DNA of 64,000 nucleotides from Erythrobacter sp. (GTDB lineage: Bacteria; Pseudomonadota; Alphaproteobacteria; Sphingomonadales; Sphingomonadaceae). Under the pieces are notes generated by a model. It was given only the letters and a program-made list of their open reading frames with translations, had not been told where the DNA came from and made no database searches. The DNA lies in NCBI GenBank assembly GCA_013822695.1, contig PNKW01000003.1:1-64000 (forward strand). Direction: 5' to 3'. Shown in pieces: positions 1-9,177 of the stretch. The translations under genes and the position numbers were made by a program. Positions within the stretch are counted from its first letter, which is position 1, and every line of letters starts with the position of its first letter.

Positions 1-2
1 GG

Positions 3-1052
3 CTCGCCCACCCCAATCAGGCGCAGCGGCACCGGATGAACGCCGGGATCATCGTCGATTCCGAGATGCTGACGGTGCGCTTCCGGAACGGCCGCAGCCT
101 CGGCAAGGTCGAGGAGCGGTTCGCCTCGCAGCTCTCCCCCGGCGATACCTTCTTCTTCGCCGGCATGAGCCTTGAGGTCGAAGGTGTGAAGGACATGGAT
201 GTAACCGTCCGCGCCGCCAAGAAATCGGCCACGATCCCGAGCTATGGGGGCCTGCGCCTGCCCCTGACGACGCACCTGTCGACCCGCGTGCAGGGGCTGC
301 TGTCCGACCGCGCGGGCTGGGGCCGCTTCCCCGATGATGTGCGCGAATGGCTGGAAATGCAGGACTACCGCTCGCGCCTGCCCGCGCCGGGCGAGTTGCT
401 GGTCGAGAGCTTCCCGCACGGGGGCAAGCACTACACCGCCTATTACACTTTCGAGGGCTGGAACGCGAACCAGTCGCTGGGCATGCTGATCACCCGGCGG
501 ATGGAGGATCGCGGGTTGCTCCCCGGCGGGTTCGTGGCGAACGACTATTGCCTCGCGGTGTGGGGCCTGAAGCCCGTCACCGATCCGGCACCTTTGCTAT
601 CGCCCGATATCCTCACCGGTGAGTTCGTCGAGTGGGTCACCGAGAGCCACCTGTTGCGCCGCGCCTTCCGCGAGGTGGCGGTGATCAGCGGCCTCGTTGA
701 GCGCCAGCATCCGGGGCAGAAGAAGACCGGCAAGCAGGTCACCTTCTCGACCGATCTGATCTACGATGTGCTGAAGAAATACGAGCCCGATCACGTGCTG
801 ATCGAAGCCGCCTGGGCCGATGCCCGCGCCCGGATGACCGATGTGGGGCGGCTTGCCGACCTTCTGGAGCGATCGCAGCGCGAGCTGGTCCACGTCACCC
901 TCGACCGCGTCTCGCCGCTCGCGGTGCCGGTGATGACGATGATCGGCCGCGAGGCGGTGCCGCAGGGCGCGGTGGACGACGAGCTGCTGCTCGAGGCCGA
1001 GGGGTTGATCGCCGCAGCGATGCGGCCGGATGCGCCGGTGGAGGGGGATTAG
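3..1052 (+). CDS. Ligase-associated DEXH-box (Lhr-like) DNA helicase, C-terminal part, 5' truncated by window edge
   Basis: Open frame from base 3; HPNQAQRHRMNAGIIVDSEMLTVRFRNGRSLGKVEERFASQLSPGDTFFFAG is typical of the Lhr-like helicase C-terminal region. Confidence 0.8.
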   Translation, partial: LAHPNQAQRHRMNAGIIVDSEMLTVRFRNGRSLGKVEERFASQLSPGDTFFFAGMSLEVEGVKDMDVTVRAAKKSATIPSYGGLRLPLTTHLSTRVQGLLSDRAGWGRFPDDVREWLEMQDYRSRLPAPGELLVESFPHGGKHYTAYYTFEGWNANQSLGMLITRRMEDRGLLPGGFVANDYCLAVWGLKPVTDPAPLLSPDILTGEFVEWVTESHLLRRAFREVAVISGLVERQHPGQKKTGKQVTFSTDLIYDVLKKYEPDHVLIEAAWADARARMTDVGRLADLLERSQRELVHVTLDRVSPLAVPVMTMIGREAVPQGAVDDELLLEAEGLIAAAMRPDAPVEGD

Positions 1053-1639
1053 CGTCCGGTTGTGCCGAACAGCTCCGGCGCGCAGGTGTCGATGTCCGGC
1101 GCAGGCACCATCCGTCGCGCGCCCATGGCTTCGTCGATCCGGATGCTGGTGAGTAGCGGCAGCGGGTGGCCGCGCTTTCTGCCGAACTCCCCGTGCTTCT
1201 CCATGCCGTTGATGCAGAACCATTCATCATTCACGCTCGCGCGGTGAATGATGGCGAGGGTATGCGCAGCGAGATCATAGCTCACCGCCCCATCGGGTTC
1301 GAAGGCGAGGACGGCGCGTGGCTCGAGCGTGCTGACTTGCAGGAGCAACGCCTCCAACTGCTGCGCGTTCACGACCTCGCCGTTGAAGCGCAACTGGCCC
1401 GAGGCTGTGAGTTCGACGCGGTAAACCGCAGGCGGTGCGCCCGTTCCAACCAGACCGGCTTCCCGCTGCGGCAGCTCCACCAACAGCGCGTGCATGCGCG
1501 TCTGGCTCGCTGCGAGCAGGAACACCACCGCGATGAACAGCGCCACGAACAGCATCGGACGCGTGTCGATCGCGGCGATCGGTTCGCCGTGGTCGAAGCG
1601 CCGCGGGGTGGGGCCGCGGCGCATGGAGGGGTGGAGCAT
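1049..1639 (-). CDS. Divergent ExbD/TolR-like protein lacking the canonical TM aspartate
   Basis: MLHPSMRRGPTPRRF...IDTRPMLFVALFIAVVFLLAASQ; one TM helix then periplasmic domain; ATGA overlap with upstream ExbD. Confidence 0.65.
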   Translation of the reverse strand: MLHPSMRRGPTPRRFDHGEPIAAIDTRPMLFVALFIAVVFLLAASQTRMHALLVELPQREAGLVGTGAPPAVYRVELTASGQLRFNGEVVNAQQLEALLLQVSTLEPRAVLAFEPDGAVSYDLAAHTLAIIHRASVNDEWFCINGMEKHGEFGRKRGHPLPLLTSIRIDEAMGARRMVPAPDIDTCAPELFGTTGR

Positions 1640-2088
1640 CAGGGGAAGTCCCGATACTTCTCGTTGCCCGAGAAGACGAAGTTGCCAGCCCCCTCTTCCC
1701 TTATCAGCGCGAGGGTGCGGGCGGACTTGTCGTAGCTTGCCTGCGCATCGGGCTCGAAGCGCAGCACGGGGGGCACGGGCAGGTCGCTCGCCACAGCGAG
1801 TTGAGCGCGCAGTTCGGCGGTTGTGACGACATGGCCGGTCCATGCGAGGCGGTCACCGGCGTCGATGGTGAGCACGTTGGTCGCGAGCACGGGATGCTTG
1901 GGCCGGCCATCGGTCGGCAGATCGACTTCGGTGACGTTCACCGCCATCGGGATCGCGAGGATCAGCATGATCAGCAGCACCAGCAGCACGTCGATGAAGG
2001 GGGTGACGTTCATCGCCGACATCAGTTGGGAGCCGGGGGGCTGAGGGCGGGGGGCGGTGAGATTGGGGCGCTTCAGGGCATGCGGCAT
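1639..2088 (-). CDS. ExbD/TolR family biopolymer transporter
   Basis: MNVTPFIDVLLVLLIMLILAIPMAVNVTEVDLP. Confidence 0.9.
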   Translation of the reverse strand: MPHALKRPNLTAPRPQPPGSQLMSAMNVTPFIDVLLVLLIMLILAIPMAVNVTEVDLPTDGRPKHPVLATNVLTIDAGDRLAWTGHVVTTAELRAQLAVASDLPVPPVLRFEPDAQASYDKSARTLALIREEGAGNFVFSGNEKYRDFP

Positions 2089-2232
2089 GGCTCTCTCCTG
2101 CTTGGCAGAGCGGCCCCGAGCGGAATCGACGCCGCGCTGACGGCCTGAGAATATCGCAAAAAGAAGAGGTTGCCTAACGCGTACCGGTATCGGGCTTGCA
2201 ACCGGTCAGGCAATGCCGCCGATGTTCATGAA

Positions 2233-2250
2233 ATGTTTCACGTGAAACAT
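2233..2250. promoter_or_regulatory. parS centromere-like site (ParB binding)
   Basis: ATGTTTCACGTGAAACAT; the core TGTTTCACGTGAAACA (2234-2249) is a perfect 16-bp palindrome identical to the canonical parS consensus. Confidence 0.92.
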
Positions 2251-2404
2251 TGCCGTGTGCGATGGCGCGCGACCCAAACCCCGCGCCACATGCAACAAGG
2301 GCGCCGCGATTGCTCGCAGCGCCCCTCTATGATCATGCAACAACCGGGCAACAACCCGGCCATTACCAGCCGAAAGCCCCGTGAATGTCAGCCGGGGCCG
2401 GCGG

Positions 2405-2833
2405 TCACTTTCCGAAGTCGCGATACTTGTCGTTGCCGACGAAGCCGAACTTGGTGACGCCCGACGACTTGATCGTCTGCAGCACCTTGGCCGACAGGTC
2501 GTAGCTCGCTTGCGATTCGGGCTCGAACTGGAGCTCGGGCTCGGGGTTCATCTGCGTCGACTGCTGCAACGCGGCGATGAGCTGGCCCTGATCGATCGGC
2601 GCGCCGTTCCACAGGATCTGGTCATCGGGCGTGAGAACCAGCTTGTTCTTGGTCGGCTCCACCAGCGGGGGCGGACTATTGTTCGGCTGCGGCAGGTCGA
2701 TATCGACCGAGTGCGTGGCCACCGGGATGGTGATGATGAACATGATCAGCAGAACGAGCAGAACGTCGATCAGCGGAGTCATGTTCATGTCCATCAACGG
2801 CTCGCCGTCAAGCTTGCCTCCAGACATACCCAT
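2405..2833 (-). CDS. exbD: ExbD/TolR family biopolymer transporter
   Basis: MNMTPLIDVLLVLLIMFIITIPVATHSVDIDLPQ. Confidence 0.9.
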   Translation of the reverse strand: MGMSGGKLDGEPLMDMNMTPLIDVLLVLLIMFIITIPVATHSVDIDLPQPNNSPPPLVEPTKNKLVLTPDDQILWNGAPIDQGQLIAALQQSTQMNPEPELQFEPESQASYDLSAKVLQTIKSSGVTKFGFVGNDKYRDFGK

Positions 2834-2866
2834 GGTGTGTTCTCCTTAGAAGATTGGCTGTTGCTG

Positions 2867-3397
2867 TCAGATACCCGGTTCGACGGGGTTCGAGATGAAC
2901 CCGACGATCGGATAGCCGGCCAGCTGGACGCGGAAAATGGCCCCCGCCACGCAACGCCAGGGGGCGTTGACGTCACCGCGGATGTGGACCTGCGGAATCT
3001 TCTCGGGGTCTTCAAGCAGGGCCTCGACCCCGCCTGCGCGCTGGACGATCGCGTCGAGGCGCTTGAACGCCTGTTCCTGCAGCTCGGTCGAATCCACCAG
3101 CGTGATGTTGTTGAAGTAGATCCGGCACTGCCCGCTGCGCGATGCGCCCTCGTAACCCGCGTCACCGGCGGTGCGGCCGGCATCGTCGGTCGCGCTGACG
3201 GTGAGCAGCAGGTTTTCGACCTTGTCCTTCGATTCGAGCGATTCGAAGACCGGAATCTTGAGCTTCTCGATCGTCTGGATCGCCACCGGAACCGCGATGA
3301 GGAAGATGATCAGGAGCACCAGCATCACGTCCACCAGCGGCGTGGTGTTGATGTCGGACAGCGGGGCGTCGCCCCCTCCTCCCGTTGAAATCGCCAT
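2867..3397 (-). CDS. exbD: ExbD/TolR family biopolymer transporter
   Basis: INTTPLVDVMLVLLIIFLIAVPVAIQT. Confidence 0.9.
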   Translation of the reverse strand: MAISTGGGGDAPLSDINTTPLVDVMLVLLIIFLIAVPVAIQTIEKLKIPVFESLESKDKVENLLLTVSATDDAGRTAGDAGYEGASRSGQCRIYFNNITLVDSTELQEQAFKRLDAIVQRAGGVEALLEDPEKIPQVHIRGDVNAPWRCVAGAIFRVQLAGYPIVGFISNPVEPGI

Positions 3398-3528
3398 TGT
3401 GAATTCCTAGCCTGTCAATACTTTGGCTTCTACTGCTTGCCCCGATCCACCGCCCGGATGGCCGATGCGCTGGGCACCTGTCGGGAGCAAGCCTCCGCCC
3501 GCTCCCGCAAGGTTTGCAGCTATGACGA

Positions 3529-4308
3529 TCAGGACTTGTTGAGCGTCGGGTTGGCGGGGGCAGCCGGCTTGGCAGCGGGCTTCGCCGCCGGAGCCGCAGC
3601 CGTCATCGTCGGCTTCACCGCGCCGTTCGAGTTCATGTAGGCCAGCAGGTCGTTCGAGAAGGTGCTCAGCATGGCCGAGATCTTGCGATTGCGGCCCTGC
3701 AGCCAGTTGAATGCGAACACTGCGGGCACCGCGACGAGCAGACCGATCGCGGTCATGATCAGCGCTTCACCCACCGGGCCGGCGACCTTGTCGATCGAGG
3801 CATTACCGGCGATGCCGATGTTGATCAGCGCGTTGTAGATGCCGATCACGGTGCCGAGCAGACCGACGAACGGCGCGGTCGCGCCGACGGTGGCGAGGAA
3901 CGCCAGACCGCCATTGAGCACCGCGTTGATCGAATCTTCCGAACGCTGCAGCGAACCGTGCATGTAGTCATGCGATTCAAGCGCGTCGATCATCTTGCCG
4001 TGATCTTCCTGAGCCTTGACGGCGTCGTCAGCGAGCTGGCGCCACGGGCCGTCCTTCTCGAGCTTGGTGGCGCCTTCCTTGAGGCTGGCGGCGCGCCAGA
4101 AGCTGCTCTGCACGGTCTTGTACTGCTTGATCACCTTGTTCTGTTCAAACAGCTTGGTGAACATGATGTAGAACGAACCGACCGACATGATGATCATGAT
4201 GCCGAGGATCGACCAGGTAACCGGGCCGCCTTCGACGATCGCTTCGTAGAAGCCGAACTTGCTTTCGGGCGCTTCGCCGGCTGCGGCGGTGAGAAGGGTA
4301 AGGTTCAT
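3529..4308 (-). CDS. exbB: ExbB / MotA-TolQ-ExbB proton channel family protein
   Basis: GGLAFLATVGATAPFVGLLGTVIGIYNALINIG, typical MotA/TolQ/ExbB segment. Confidence 0.92.
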   Translation of the reverse strand: MNLTLLTAAAGEAPESKFGFYEAIVEGGPVTWSILGIMIIMSVGSFYIMFTKLFEQNKVIKQYKTVQSSFWRAASLKEGATKLEKDGPWRQLADDAVKAQEDHGKMIDALESHDYMHGSLQRSEDSINAVLNGGLAFLATVGATAPFVGLLGTVIGIYNALINIGIAGNASIDKVAGPVGEALIMTAIGLLVAVPAVFAFNWLQGRNRKISAMLSTFSNDLLAYMNSNGAVKPTMTAAAPAAKPAAKPAAPANPTLNKS

Positions 4309-4374
4309 TGCGAAAGTCCTCTTGAAAAGAATGGGTCATATGGGAGCGGAGCGCGTGCGCGCCGGCCCGATTGA

Positions 4375-5076
4375 TCAGTTCAGCTTGTAGGTAATCCGGG
4401 TCGACCAGCTGGCGTTGATCGGCGTGCCCTCATCATTGAGCGCCGGATCGAAGCGCGCATAGCGCTCGACCGCCTTGGTGGCTGCGCCATCGAGGATGTC
4501 CGAACCGCTCGACGAGGTGACCGAGCAACCGGTGGCGCGGCCTTCGGGCGTCACGGTGCAACGCACGCCGACGGTGCCTTCGATTTCTTCCTGGGCCGCA
4601 CGACGCGGATAGTCTTCCTGGATGCGGGCCGACCACGAACGCTGGTTCTTCGGCTGCACGCCGCGGGCCTTGGACGGGGGCTTGGGCGCCGGCGGCGGGC
4701 CCGGAGGGGCCGGCTGCGGCTGGGTGGGACGCGTGTCCGTACGGGTCGGCGGCGGAATTTCCCGCTGCGTTTCAACCGGCGGCGGATTCGGCGCGAGGTT
4801 GAGCTGCTGCGGCGGGGTGACCGGCGGCGGCGGCGAGGTGTTCTGCGGCTGCTCGGGCGGCGGCGGTTCATCCGGCGGTGGCGGTTCATCCGGCGGTGGC
4901 GGCGGCGGCGGTTCGTCGACGTTGACGGTGGTCACGCGTTCGACCACTTCTTTGACGGCATCGACGGCAAGGAAGACGATCATCCCCGTGCCCACGAGAC
5001 CGACAATCGACAGCGCGATGATCAGTGACACAAGCTTGGGGCCGGTCAACCCTTGTTGTTGGCTAGCGTAGGACAT
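4375..5076 (-). CDS. tonB: Energy transducer TonB
   Basis: Single N-terminal TM, proline-rich DEPPPPPPPDEPPPPDEPPPPEQP linker, TonB C-terminal domain (YPRRAAQEEIEGTVGVRCTVTPEGRATGCSV). Confidence 0.92.
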   Translation of the reverse strand: MSYASQQQGLTGPKLVSLIIALSIVGLVGTGMIVFLAVDAVKEVVERVTTVNVDEPPPPPPPDEPPPPDEPPPPEQPQNTSPPPPVTPPQQLNLAPNPPPVETQREIPPPTRTDTRPTQPQPAPPGPPPAPKPPSKARGVQPKNQRSWSARIQEDYPRRAAQEEIEGTVGVRCTVTPEGRATGCSVTSSSGSDILDGAATKAVERYARFDPALNDEGTPINASWSTRITYKLN

Positions 5077-5473
5077 CCAGCGCTTTCTCTCCAAATACTC
5101 GCCAATCCTGAGGATCGGCACACTCCCCACCCCCCGGCCATAGTGGTCGGCGAGCGGATCCCGGTAATTTCGGTCCTCCCACGCCGGAACAAAATTTCAG
5201 GCCCCTGCATCGCAGGTGACCCGATCTTTCTCCGGCTGGCACGCGCGGGACAACAAACGATTCCCGCACGCAACCTCTCACTGTCCGCGCGGCAATGTCC
5301 CCAGTCCCGCGCCTTCAGTCTTGCGGGCTTTAACGGGCAACCCCTAGCCGATCAAACGCTTTTGCGGTTCAGCGCGGATTCACTGCGAGTCATGTGCAAA
5401 AGACCCTGCTAATATGCAAAGGCACATAGGTGCCTCCCGGCCCGCAATGCACCCAAAGGTAAAGGGAAGATTA

Positions 5474-6349
5474 ATGTCGTTTTTCAAGACTCTGGCGATG
5501 GTAGGCATGGTGTTCGGCGGGCTTGTCACGGTGCCTTCGGCGGCGCTTGCACAGACTGCGCGGGGCGGCGATGTCGCACAGCCTGCGGGAGCGGCGTTCG
5601 GCCCGACCTATGCCGATCTGGCGACCCTTTCGGACGCTGCGGAACTGGTAGTGCGCGTGCAGATTCGCAAGACGACGGCCCTCAAGCCCGATCGCGCGCC
5701 GGGCCTCGCGCCGGGATTCGCGCGGCTCTATGTCGAGGCGAACACGGTGGCGCTGATCGCCGGGCGTAGCGGGGTGGGGGCAGCGGTGACCTATCTCGTC
5801 GACGTGCCGCTCGATGCAAAGGGCAAGGTGCCCAAGCTCAAGAAGCGCGAATTCGTGCTGTTTGCGCGGGGCGTGCCGGGCCGGGCGGGCACTCTCCAGC
5901 TGATCGGCCCTGCCGCCCAGCTCGATTACACCCCGGCGCTCGAGGCGCGGCTGCGCCCGATCCTGACCGAGCTCTACAGCCCCGATGCCGCCCCGCGGAT
6001 CACCGGGGTGAGCGATGCGCTGGCGGTGCCGGGCACTTTGACGGGCGAATCGGAGACCCAGATTTTCCTTGCAACCGAGAATCGCTCGCCGGTCTCGATC
6101 ACCGTGCTGCGCCGCCCCGGCCAGCGGGTGCAGTGGGGCGTGTCTTGGGGCGAGATCATCGACGCGGCGGCGCGTCCGCCAAGCCCGGAGAGCTTGCGCT
6201 GGTATCGCCTCGCCTGCGCGCTTCCTGCGCAGCTGCCGTCGGGCGCCAACCTCGCGCGCGATGCCGAGGAACGGCGGCTGGCGGCGGGCGATTATGCCTT
6301 CGTCAGGCAGGCGCTCGGGCCGTGCGAGCGGCAGATCACGAAGGGGTGA
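5474..6349 (+). CDS. Hypothetical secreted protein
   Basis: Signal peptide MSFFKTLAMVGMVFGGLVTVPSAALAQ; family not recognised. Confidence 0.65.
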   Translation: MSFFKTLAMVGMVFGGLVTVPSAALAQTARGGDVAQPAGAAFGPTYADLATLSDAAELVVRVQIRKTTALKPDRAPGLAPGFARLYVEANTVALIAGRSGVGAAVTYLVDVPLDAKGKVPKLKKREFVLFARGVPGRAGTLQLIGPAAQLDYTPALEARLRPILTELYSPDAAPRITGVSDALAVPGTLTGESETQIFLATENRSPVSITVLRRPGQRVQWGVSWGEIIDAAARPPSPESLRWYRLACALPAQLPSGANLARDAEERRLAAGDYAFVRQALGPCERQITKG

Positions 6350-6432
6350 TCGCGGGCTGATCGGGGCTTTGCCCGCTTGACCGCGCGCGACGCACGGCTA
6401 AGCGCGGCCTCACGTTTCCAACGGAGGGCCGA

Positions 6433-7752
6433 TTGACCACCATCGCCGCACAACCGCTGCGCATCGCTATTGCCGGGCTTGGCACTGTCGGCGCGGGCGT
6501 GATCCGCCTGCTTGATACCAACGCCGCGCTGATCGCCGCGCGCGCCGGTCGCCCGATCGAGGTCGTCGCGGTGGCCGCGCGTGACCGCGGCAAGGATCGC
6601 GGCGTCGACATCACCCGCTTCGCCTGGGAAGACGACATGACCGCGCTCGCCCGGCGCGATGATGTGGACGTGGTGGTCGAGCTGGTCGGCGGTTCGGACG
6701 GCCCCGCGCTCGCCCTCTCGCGCGCCGCTCTGGGCGTGGGCAAGGGCCTCGTCACCGCCAACAAGGCGATGATCGCGCATCACGGGCTGGAGCTGGCCGA
6801 GCTTGCCGAGGGCGCGAATGCGGCGCTCAAGTTCGAGGCGGCGGTGGCGGGCGGCATCCCGGTCATCAAGGGCCTGCGCGAGGGCACCTCGGCCAATGCG
6901 CTGACCAAGGTCTACGGAATCCTCAACGGCACCTGCAATTACATCCTGTCCGAGATGGAGGCGACCGGCGCCGACTTTGCCGACGTGCTGGCCGAAGCGC
7001 AGCGGCTTGGGTTCGCCGAGGCTGATCCCGCCTTCGACATCGAGGGCGTGGACGCCGCGCACAAGCTTGCGATCCTCGCCAGCATCGGCTTCGGCACGCG
7101 GGTCGACTTCGCGGGCGTCAGGGTCTCCGGCATCACCCGCGTGCGCGCCGCCGACATCGCGCAGGCCGATGCGCTCGGCTTCGTGATCCGCCTGATCGGC
7201 GAGGCCGACGTGGAAGAGACCCCGCAGGGTGCGCGTCTGCTCCAGCGCGTGCGGCCCTGCCTCGTCGCCAAGGGCCACCCGCTGAGCGCGGTCGACGGCC
7301 CGACCAATGCCGTGGTGGCGGAGGGCAATTTCTCGGGCCGGCTGCTGTTCCAGGGCGCGGGCGCGGGCGACGGGCCGACCGCGAGTGCGGTGGCCGCCGA
7401 CCTCATCGACATCGCCCGCGACGAGGTGGGCGCGCCCTTCTCGATCCCCGTCGCGCAGCTCGCCGCAATGCCGCCCGCGGAGCCGGGTGACCGCACCGAA
7501 CGCACCTATATCCGCTTCATGGTCAACGACCGCCCCGGCGTGCTCGCCGAGATCACCGCGGCGATGCGCGACGGGGACGTCTCGATCGAGAGCCTGATCC
7601 AGCAGGGCCGCGCCAGCGGCGGCGGCGAGGTGATGGTGGCGATGGTCACCCACGAGGGGCCCGAACGCTGCGTTTCCAAGGCGCTCGCGTTGCTCGAGGG
7701 TTCGGACAGCCTTGCGGGCGAGCCGCTGGTGCTGCCGATCCTGCCGCGCTAG
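6433..7752 (+). CDS. hom: Homoserine dehydrogenase
   Basis: IAIAGLGTVGAGVIRLLDTN, GLVTANKAMIAHHG, GILNGTCNYIL, C-terminal ACT domain. Confidence 0.95.
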   Translation: MTTIAAQPLRIAIAGLGTVGAGVIRLLDTNAALIAARAGRPIEVVAVAARDRGKDRGVDITRFAWEDDMTALARRDDVDVVVELVGGSDGPALALSRAALGVGKGLVTANKAMIAHHGLELAELAEGANAALKFEAAVAGGIPVIKGLREGTSANALTKVYGILNGTCNYILSEMEATGADFADVLAEAQRLGFAEADPAFDIEGVDAAHKLAILASIGFGTRVDFAGVRVSGITRVRAADIAQADALGFVIRLIGEADVEETPQGARLLQRVRPCLVAKGHPLSAVDGPTNAVVAEGNFSGRLLFQGAGAGDGPTASAVAADLIDIARDEVGAPFSIPVAQLAAMPPAEPGDRTERTYIRFMVNDRPGVLAEITAAMRDGDVSIESLIQQGRASGGGEVMVAMVTHEGPERCVSKALALLEGSDSLAGEPLVLPILPR

Positions 7753-8432
7753 CCCTCGGGCTTGGGCGCCTCGGGTAACCCCAACTCCGCCTCCACCCGG
7801 CGGCGGGCGTCTTCATCGAGGGGCGCATCGTCCCCCTCCACCGGGGCGAGGCCCTGCGCCACTCGTTCCGCATCCGAGCCTTCGGGCGGGGGCGGGATCG
7901 CCTCGACGTCGACGATCAGCGCTGCATCCTTGGGGCAGGGCGGGATGAAGCACAGGCCGCTCACATTCGGCGGCCCCCGGAAGATTCCCGGACCCGCCAC
8001 GTCGGGCGGCGGCAGGGTGCCCGCGTTCTGCGTCCGCTCGGCATAGTCCTTGAGCCACGCCTCGCGGCTGCCGCTATAGAGCTGCGAGGTGTCCGCCGGA
8101 AGCTCGCGGCACACCACGATCTCGCCCGATACCACCCCGCGTTCGGTGTCCTCGGCGCATTGCTTCAGTTCCACCGCATCGGCCGCTTCGGAGGTCTGCG
8201 GCGGCGCGAGGATGTCGATCTGCTGCGGCGGTTCGGCCACCGGCGCGTCGGGACCGAGGTCGATGGGGATGCGCGGGCGTGCGGGCTCGGCCGGCTTGGC
8301 GGGCCCGTCTGGAGCGGGGCGGGACGGCAGCTGCAGGGTCGGACGGGGCGGGACCTGCGGGCCGATCGGCACCTGCGGGTCGGTCGGCACCTGCGCGGCA
8401 GCGAGTGCGGCGGTCAGTAGGGGGAGAAGCAT
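7749..8432 (-). CDS. Hypothetical secreted protein, paralog of the 8445-9110 gene
   Basis: Signal peptide and Pro-rich N-terminus; shares KQCAEDTERGVVSGEIVVCR and GSDAERVAQGL with its neighbour. Confidence 0.6.
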   Translation of the reverse strand: MLLPLLTAALAAAQVPTDPQVPIGPQVPPRPTLQLPSRPAPDGPAKPAEPARPRIPIDLGPDAPVAEPPQQIDILAPPQTSEAADAVELKQCAEDTERGVVSGEIVVCRELPADTSQLYSGSREAWLKDYAERTQNAGTLPPPDVAGPGIFRGPPNVSGLCFIPPCPKDAALIVDVEAIPPPPEGSDAERVAQGLAPVEGDDAPLDEDARRRVEAELGLPEAPKPEG

Positions 8433-8444
8433 CCGCGCCGCTCC

Positions 8445-9110
8445 CTACCCGCCCTTCCTCTTCTTGGGGGGCGGGGGCACCGCAGTCTTGATCCCCTCCG
8501 CCTCGCGCCGCGCGCGTTCCTGTTCCTCGGACAGCTCCTCGCCCTGCCCGAGCGGGGGGAGCCCGCGCGCGATCCGGTCAGCGTCCGATCCTGCGGGGGC
8601 CGTGGGCAGCGCCGCGAAGTCGACCGTCACCGCAGGCGGGGGAACCTTGCCGAAGCCGACACAGCCGAACGGGTTGCCCTGATCATTGCAGTCCCGAATG
8701 AAGTCGGGCGCGCGCGGGGCGCCTTTCAGGGCGGTCTCCTGCGCATAGCGCTTCTGGCTTTCCGCGCGGGTGCCGGTCAGCCCGGTGCCGTCATTGCCGC
8801 GCACCCGGCACACCACGATCTCGCCGTTGATCGCGGCGGCTTCCTCGTCATCGCGGCATTCGCGCAGGTCCGCCGCGCTCGCCTCGTTGCTCGGAACGGA
8901 AACCGTCAGGTTGATCCGCGGCGGCACGCCCGCAGGCGCGGCCGTCACCGCAGCGGGCGCATCCCGGGCAGGAGCGGGAGTCGCGCTGCTGTCATCCTGC
9001 GCGGCCAAGGGCCCGAAGCCGAAAGGCGCGACCAGCGCGGCGCAGGCGGTCAGCCAGAGGCGGAAACGGGGCAGGATCAGCGTTCCTTTGCTCGACAAAC
9101 CCGTCTCCAT
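8445..9110 (-). CDS. Hypothetical secreted protein, paralog of the 7749-8432 gene
   Basis: METGLSSKGTLILPRFRLWLTACAALVAPFGFGPLAAQ signal; shares RECRDDEEAAAINGEIVVCR and GSDADRIARGL. Confidence 0.6.
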   Translation of the reverse strand: METGLSSKGTLILPRFRLWLTACAALVAPFGFGPLAAQDDSSATPAPARDAPAAVTAAPAGVPPRINLTVSVPSNEASAADLRECRDDEEAAAINGEIVVCRVRGNDGTGLTGTRAESQKRYAQETALKGAPRAPDFIRDCNDQGNPFGCVGFGKVPPPAVTVDFAALPTAPAGSDADRIARGLPPLGQGEELSEEQERARREAEGIKTAVPPPPKKRKGG

Positions 9111-9177
9111 CCGCTTAAGCGCCGCAGGGTATCCCATGGCCGGGCCGCATCCAGAGCGAAGAAGGGCTGAATTGCAC

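Noticed and set aside
2296-2326. Possible terminator hairpin GGGCGC...GCGCCC downstream of exbD
   Set aside because: The stem is short with a long loop and no clear T-run on the minus strand, so not confident enough to call.
2381-3388. 335-aa plus-strand ORF opposite the exbD genes
   Set aside because: Antisense shadow ORF; the minus-strand ExbD proteins are clearly genuine.
4840-4925. GGCGGTGG-type repeats near 4.85 kb
   Set aside because: Explained by the proline-rich periplasmic linker of TonB; not a separate repeat element.
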